From Odiellus spinosus (lineage: Eukaryota > Arthropoda > Arachnida > Opiliones > Phalangiidae), in the NCBI GenBank assembly GCA_963920705.1, contig OY987238.1, positions 14,316,183 to 14,380,182 on the forward strand: a DNA stretch of 64,000 nt, read 5' to 3'. Every line of letters begins with the position of its first letter. Within the stretch, counting starts at the first letter, position 1. Made by a program: the position numbers and the translations under genes. Below are positions 58,049-64,000 of the stretch, piece by piece. The notes under the pieces are model-generated. The model searched no databases. It was given only the letters and a program-made list of their open reading frames with translations, and was not told the origin of the DNA.

Positions 58049-58690
58049 CAGGGTGACCAGTGAAAAAACTTTAAATTTTATAGGAAAAATAGGAAATTTA
58101 AAGGCGAATTATAGGAGAAAATAGGATTTAAAATTTAAAATTATAGGAAATATAGGATTTAAAATTAAAAATTATAGGAAATATAGGATTTAAAATTATA
58201 GGAAATATAGGATTTAAAATTATAGGAAATATAGGATTTAAAATTTAAAATTATAGGAAATATAGGATTTAAAATTAAAAATTATAGGAAATATAGGATT
58301 TAAAATTTAAAATTATAGGAAATATAGGATTTAAAATTTAAAATTATAGGAAATATAGGATTTAAAATTTTAAATTATAGGAAATATAGGATTTAATATT
58401 TTAAATTATAGGAAATATAGGATTTAAAATTTTAAATTATAGGAAATATAGGATTTAAAATTTTAAATTATAGGAAATATAGGATTTAAAATTTAAAATT
58501 ATAGGAAATATAGGATTTAAAATTTAAAATTATAGGAAATATAGGATTTAAAATTTTAAATTATAGGAAATTTAGGATAAATAACGAAAATATAGGATTA
58601 TATAGGATAAATAACGAAAATATAGGATTATATAGGATAAATAATAACGAAAATATAGGATTATATAGGATAAATAACAGAGAATTTACA
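58049..58690. repeat. Minisatellite, about 29-30-bp unit (TTATAGGAAATATAGGATTT core)
   Basis: Starts at CAGGGTGACCAG (58049-58060), an element-like head, then about 20 units, ending in a variant with AATAACGAAAATATAGGATT. Confidence 0.92.
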
Positions 58691-59938
58691 GGAATTTTGG
58701 AAATAGCTAGGGGTGCTAGAAATGTGGCCAGGGCTAAGTAATTGAACGCGCGAGATTTGTAGACGTTATAAGAAGAAAACGGAGAAGAAATAATAAGAAA
58801 TTGGGCCTTTTTCTAGGAATGTAATTCATCTGCTTCAGTTCTGTTAAGAATTTGAATTAGAAATTAAGCGTGTGTATATAAAACCAAATGTCAAATGTAT
58901 ATTACCAATTATAAAATGTATTGTTGTATTCAATGTATATAAATTGTAAAATATTCTCCAACCCCTACCATTTAAAAAACATGTGCTAAAAGAAAATAAT
59001 ACCAGATGCACCAAAAACCTTCCTTCCTAAAATTCTAACGATCTCCGCATCTTGAAACTACCTGTAAATAAGTTCAAGATGTGGAGAACTATCTATTCCA
59101 TTTCCTTTATGAATAGCGAGGGGGAGAATAAGGAGAGGGGACCCAAACTAAGAGCCAACGCTTACAAAAGAAAAATACCTATCCTTCGCTTCCCCCTCTG
59201 TGATGTACCCGAAAATCACCAATAGATCCCAGAGGTGGAAGCAATTACCTTGTAATGGCTTCGGACCCCTTCTCGACTTCTTATCTCTCCTCGTTTCCTT
59301 TATTCATTCGAAACTCTAACATTTGTAAAATCTAAATCTGTAACCAATTAAAGAAAGAAAGTGTGTCCATATGTCCCTGGCGGAGAAATCCTAACCAGGG
59401 AAAATAACATGTAACCTATGAGCCCTAAAAAAGCTCACTTGAAAGTTGACCGTCCCACCAAAGACACGCTTTCACTTCGCAATCCCCTACAACCAAGGGA
59501 AATATTTAGAGTCCCGACCGGACATAGACATTTTAATAACTTCGCTAATAAAATATATTGTTCGATAGAACTTGAAGCGTTTTTATTTAAAATTACCAAA
59601 AACAATTATCTATCCGCTGTTTCAGTCCGGTAGATAGATATACCAAGACCTAATAAGCTCTCCCACCTTTTTACAAGTTCCATTCCAATATAAGATCGTT
59701 AGGAAAGCGAGAGCGTGGGAAAAAAGCCAATATTGGAAGTAACTGTCAATAGATTGCATTTAGCCTCAATATACTATTTTTCCAAAGAATCGTTAGAGTT
59801 CATAACGAAGGTGTTAAGAGTGATAAAGGTTTCGACAAACCCAAACGGGAAATATAATATGATTTAACGGATATAACGAATTTCGTTAAATATATATTTA
59901 AAGTGAAGATGTCATCATTATTTTAGAATACCAATTTA
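58691..59938. other. Intronic, nothing bounded
   Basis: A 71-codon plus frame (59418-59633) is unrecognised. TTAAAGTGAAGATGTCATC at 59897-59915 is a lone family-I end. Confidence 0.35.
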
Positions 59939-60199
59939 GTCGCGTTCATACTAGGCAGCTTGGAATCGATTCGCTATAGAGTAATGTGAACGGGAATCCG
60001 TCTTTTCTCCAATCGATTTGATTTGATTTCTAGAAACTGCTTCGGGAACCAGTTTCGTACCGATTTGGTTTCAACAACCGATAAATGGAAGCTACGATAA
60101 ATCGATTTACAAAGATAGTGGGGTGAACGCGTGACGATTAAAACGATTCCTGACGATTTAAATATCGGTTTGATATTACCGTTTCAAATCGATTAAGAA
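59939..60199. mobile_element. Family F dispersed element, copy F4
   Basis: Starts CGCGTTCATACTAGGC, same orientation as F3, with ACTGCTTCGGGAACCAGTTT; ends at CGATTAAGAAATGG. Confidence 0.6.
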
Positions 60200-60206
60200 A
60201 TGGATT

Positions 60207-60247
60207 AAGTACTTTTACGAAAAAGACCGCGCGAAAGCGACCTTATC
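60207..60247 (+). repeat. Family H conserved block, copy H4
   Basis: AAGTACTTTTACGAAAAAGA followed by CCGCGCGAAAGCGACCTTATC. Confidence 0.62.
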
Positions 60248-61306
60248 GCTTAAAACGGGGAAATAAATATAGGAAATGAAATTTACAATTTAGGTTTTGC
60301 GTTTCATTTGAAACATTTATAGCGAAATCAAATACACGACCCAAGATTTAAATCTTATTTTCTTTTTGAAATTGTTTCCAGAAAAATATTATTTTTGGGA
60401 AATTGAAAAAATTCCGAATTTCACCTCGGATATAATTTTTTTTCTTTTTAAGATATAAGTTAGAGTAAGCACGTGGGTCGCGATATCCCACGAAATGATG
60501 GATTTACATTCTTGGAAAGGAGGCGAATTTATATTGGTAAAAACATCTTACCAATGGGAATTCAAGAACATTGTAAGATTATATCTAAGATAATATTCCA
60601 ATTTAAATAATCTATGCCTAATATTTAAAAAGTTAGTACAGGCAATGATTTAGGCTCGTGATGTCCAGCCCTTATAGTTAAATGACTTTAAAAGAATGAA
60701 GCGATTGCCTCGACACGTCGTCAATAAATAAAATTAGTTAAATTTAAGTTCAATGTCTCCTTACGAATTAATTACTTTAAAATTATATCTTAATTAATCT
60801 AATTAAAATAACTAATTATGTTCATTATCCCTTTAAATCTTCGTCGCTATACCGGGCGGATCAAATTTGCGGGTAAGGATCGAACCTAACGCCTGACGAT
60901 GAAATATGGTTGATATTAGGGCTTCAGAATCTTTATAATGGCGTAATCTCAGCCTATAGGAAAAGGGTAGACCATTCTTAAGCTACGTGGTTCGCGAGGG
61001 TGGCCAGGGTGATTAATGAACAGGGTGGGGGCATGCGCGCGCGCTATTCTCGCTACCTGACAGGACCGAAGGGTTATTTTTGCACCCTCGCGATCCCAAC
61101 GGAATCCCTTGTTCCATTCCAACCAACCGAAACGCTTCTGAGCCATAAAGCTCGCGCTATCTCCCGAAAGAACCGAGTTTCTAGAGAGATGATCTTCTCT
61201 CGCGCGCGGAGTTGTTTTTAACCGCGCGTGCTTCTTTAAAAATGACGCCCGCGCATCAACGCCACGCACGAGTCAAACATTTTTATTAATCCTTTAAAAT
61301 CATCGT
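60248..61306. other. Intronic, nothing bounded
   Basis: TTCATTATCCCTTTAA near 60822-60837 is a lone end of the E12 type. 60950-61260 is GC-richer with overlapping unrecognised frames on both strands. Confidence 0.35.
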
Positions 61307-61848
61307 TTAAAGGGAAGATGAAACGAGATACTTAAAAAATTTTACACTTGGCCTTGGAATAAATTTAAACAGTTTCCCTCGAGTCGTGTGAACGAGAAAT
61401 CGTCTTTTCATTTTGATTCGATTACTCGAAACTGCTTCGGGAACCAGTTTTAACGATCTGCACCAAGAAGGATCAGACAAGGAGAGGAAAGGTAGGGCTG
61501 CGTTGAGTTAGAGAGAGAAGAGCCAACCTCCCACTCGGGTGGAAAGGGGGATAGGAAATTCTCGAGGTAAACTGTTGTCACGTGGTCACTAGCGTCGTTG
61601 GCTACTACGAAGCTGATAAAGGATCCGTTTTACCCACGTGACAACATTTTATCACGAAACATCTCTACCCCCGTTCTCCCAGAGTGGGAGTTTAGGCCGA
61701 CGCAGTAGGAACTGCGCCGTCCCCACTTTTCCTCTCCTTGTCTGATCCTTCTTGTCTGCGCGAAAATATGACAAAATTTCTATTTGAAGTTCATGAAAAC
61801 ATCTCAACTTTAAAATTATAAAATATTTTCATTTCATCTTCCCTTTAA
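61307..61848. mobile_element. TTAA-type element (E9) carrying nested C4
   Basis: TTAA 61307-61310 then AGGGAAGATGAAAC; right TTTCATCTTCCCT then TTAA 61845-61848. Also contains F-like sequence (61345-61460) before C4. Confidence 0.72.
61464..61754 (+). mobile_element. MITE family C, copy C4 (291 bp)
   Basis: Flanks TCTGCAC and TCTGCGC match at 6 of 7. Confidence 0.9.
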
Positions 61849-62494
61849 TCTTTAATTTAAGGTAGTGTAAGGAACTTATATTAAGAAAATAGTAAAAAAT
61901 GAAGATGATGACGGGGTGGATGAATTAAAACCAGAGATGGGCGGCATGGCGGGCTTCATGTGAGGTTCTTTCCTCGAACAAATAATCCTTTGGGCTCGCG
62001 CCATTTACGCTCCGCGCTCCGCTAAGCCTAATTTGTAAGCGCGCCCTCTTATGGCGATTATAAACGTTCGGAAAAGGGCGAAACACGCGATTAATCGTTC
62101 TTTATATGGCAATATCGTTACGAACGAAACAAACACCCAGCGGATACAAGATCATTAATAATTTGTCTCCTACACGCTTTTCACGAATAAAATCATTTAG
62201 TTTCGCCTCCTTTTCACACGCCTTTAAAACTATTTCGCAACGGATATTACACGCTTATATAACATATCTAGGTATGGTACCTTTCGGACCGAGGTCCTTC
62301 TTCAGCCGCTTATATTTCATAAATGCTAAAATGAAGGTTCGAAAATTATTAAACAAAAAAATAACTTCCAACTTGATTCTAGAAAGGCTTATTTTACCAT
62401 TATGTTTTTCGCAGAATATTCTGGCCTATTCTTAAATTCCATTTTTCGATTCATTTTTAGACCTTTATTTTTAAATTTTTATTTTTCCCAGATA
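61849..62494. other. Intronic, unrecognised plus-strand frame
   Basis: A 109-codon frame at 62106-62435 has no recognised family; AT-rich and Leu/Ser/Phe/Lys-rich as expected by chance. Confidence 0.3.
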
Positions 62495-63210
62495 TTTTAG
62501 GCCTATTTTCCAATTTTCCTGCTTTTCTCTAAATAATTAGGCCTATTTTCCAATTTTCTTGTTTTTCTTTAAATAATTAGGTCTATTTTCCAATTCTCTT
62601 GTTTTTAAATAATTAGGCCTATTTTCCAATTCTCTTGTTTTTCTTTAAATAATTAGGCCTATTTTCCAATTCTCTTGTTTTTCTTTAAATAATTAGGCCT
62701 ATTTTCCAATTCTCTTGTTTTTCTTTAAATAATTAGGCCTATTTTCCAATTCTCTTGTTTTTCTTTAAATAATTAGGCCTTTTTTCCAATTCTCTTGTTT
62801 TTCTCTTAATAATTAGGCCTATTTTCCAATTCTCTTGTTTTTTCTCTAAATAATTAGGCATATTTTCCAATTCTCTTGTTTTTCTCTAAATAATTAGGCC
62901 TATTTTCCAATTCTCTTGTTTTTATCTAAATAATTAGGCCTATTTCCCAATTCTCTTGTTTTTTCTCTAAATAATTAGGCCTATTTTCCAATTTTCTTGC
63001 TTTTTCTTTAAATAATTAGGCCTATTTTCCAATTCTCTTGTTTTTCTTTAAATAATTAGGCCTATTTTCCAATTCTCTTGTTTTTCTTTAAATAATTAGG
63101 CCTATTTTCCAATTCTCTTGCTTTTTCTTTAAATAATTAGGCCTATTTTCCAATTCTCTTGTTTTTCTTTAAATAATTAGGCCTATTTTCCAATTCTCTT
63201 GTTTTTCTTG
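62495..63210. repeat. Minisatellite, 40-bp unit (AATAATTAGGCCTATTTTCC + 20 bp)
   Basis: About 17 units, each with TAGGCCTA (a palindrome) and CAATTCTCTTGTTTTT; period 40 with changes of 1-4 bp. Confidence 0.95.
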
Positions 63211-64000
63211 GTTGTAGTTGATAAATAAGCATATTAATATTATTTTTTTGGGGATCCGGGTACATCATTATATATATTTCATACTAACTGTCATGATCAC
63301 GTGTTTGTACACGCTCGAATCGTTCGCTCGATTATAGAAATGTCAGTATCGTGTCAGAATAGTTACAAATTATTTCGCGTGATCGCCCTCCCCCCTGGTG
63401 ATCGAAAACGGAATAAACTAGCTCGGTATTAGCGTGGCTTCGACGTTTTGCAGCACGCTTCATTAATCATCGATCAGATAAAAGGATTGATGGATGAGAG
63501 ACATTCAAGATAACCCTAAAGAGATCCCAAAAAACTCTGAATGGCGAAATAAAACCCAAGCGCCTTATGACAGCCTGAGAAAAAGAACCTGGATATTTAC
63601 CTAAAGATAGTTTTAATATATTAAGGTGTAATTAACGATAGAGCTCGGAATTCGTATCATTTTTATTAATTGGATAAAATCTACTAAATTCTAATTATCC
63701 TAGACTATTTTTCATTCGAGTTAACTTATTCCTAGATAAAGAAAGAAAAAACATAATCCATATCCGTTTTTATCCAAAAATGGCCGCCTTATCTTAGAAT
63801 ATTATCCATCGCGTTATACGCGAGGATAATTTAATTCAAAATTTATTTTCCCTGAAAAATAACGAATAAAAAGATGATTTGTCTCCTATTAAGACTGTAT
63901 GAAACGGAAAACATTTTGCGCTATGCCATTATAATATAATTAACTTAATTATCATATTTTTTTTCTTTCAATCGAATCTTAAGAGGCCTGTTTCCCGCGT
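63211..64000. other. Right end of the window, nothing recognised
   Basis: AT-rich, no exon or bounded repeat seen. Confidence 0.4.

Noticed and set aside
60855..60905. GGTTCGATCC on the minus strand, like a tRNA B box
   Set aside because: Flanking bases do not form a T stem, and no A box or acceptor stem is present.
60949..61269. Overlapping open frames on both strands in a GC-richer patch
   Set aside because: Higher GC lowers stop frequency; neither frame shows a recognisable protein.
62106..62435. 109-codon plus-strand frame
   Set aside because: No recognised family, composition as expected from AT-rich DNA, no splice or promoter context.

Overview
The window looks like nuclear DNA from an arthropod, most likely an insect. 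It is AT-rich, has very short introns (63-127 bp) in a sorting nexin gene whose protein sequence is insect-like, carries only three recognisable protein-coding pieces, and is otherwise packed with short non-autonomous DNA transposons and tandem repeats. No bacterial or organellar features, rRNA, tRNA or CRISPR were found.

Genes. Positions 2-709 (+) hold the last four exons of a sorting nexin 3/12 gene (retromer-associated PX protein), cut by the window edge. Positions 2492-3214 (-) hold an intronless 240-codon ORF that resembles TEDC1, the tubulin epsilon/delta complex protein, ending in a close poly(A) signal. Positions 16560-17145 (+) hold the first coding exon of a monocarboxylate-transporter-like (SLC16, MFS) gene. 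It ends at a clean donor site and no later exon was recognised, so the remaining 46.8 kb is probably its first coding intron. The three genes have unrelated jobs and do not form an operon-like unit.

Mobile elements. Three families of about 337, 317 and 290 bp (called A, B and C here) have unrelated interiors, but all begin CA, end TG and create 7-bp target-site duplications. There are ten A, four B and four C copies. A fourth family (D, about 417 bp) starts CAGAGG. TTAA-flanked elements form at least two families: E (termini AGGGAGAATG) and I (termini AGTGAGNNTGTCA). Several A, C and D copies sit nested inside E elements. Other dispersed families are F (TCGATTTAAATCG-rich), H (a conserved block of about 40 bp), and J/L (termini CAGGG..., with short repeats inside).

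Tandem repeats. About fifteen arrays are present. The main ones are at 14.6, 15.4-16.3, 21.4-22.0, 23.3-24.1, 25.6-26.6, 27.2-28.3, 28.7-30.1 (171-bp unit), 30.6, 33.8-34.5, 49.4-51.2 (126-bp unit), 55.4-56.4, 58.1-58.7 and 62.5-63.2 kb. Several can be traced to a dispersed element that also exists outside the array, and four arrays share the core CCCTGACCTTTT. The main story of this window is therefore a young transposon landscape that seeds minisatellites and satellites inside a very long intron.
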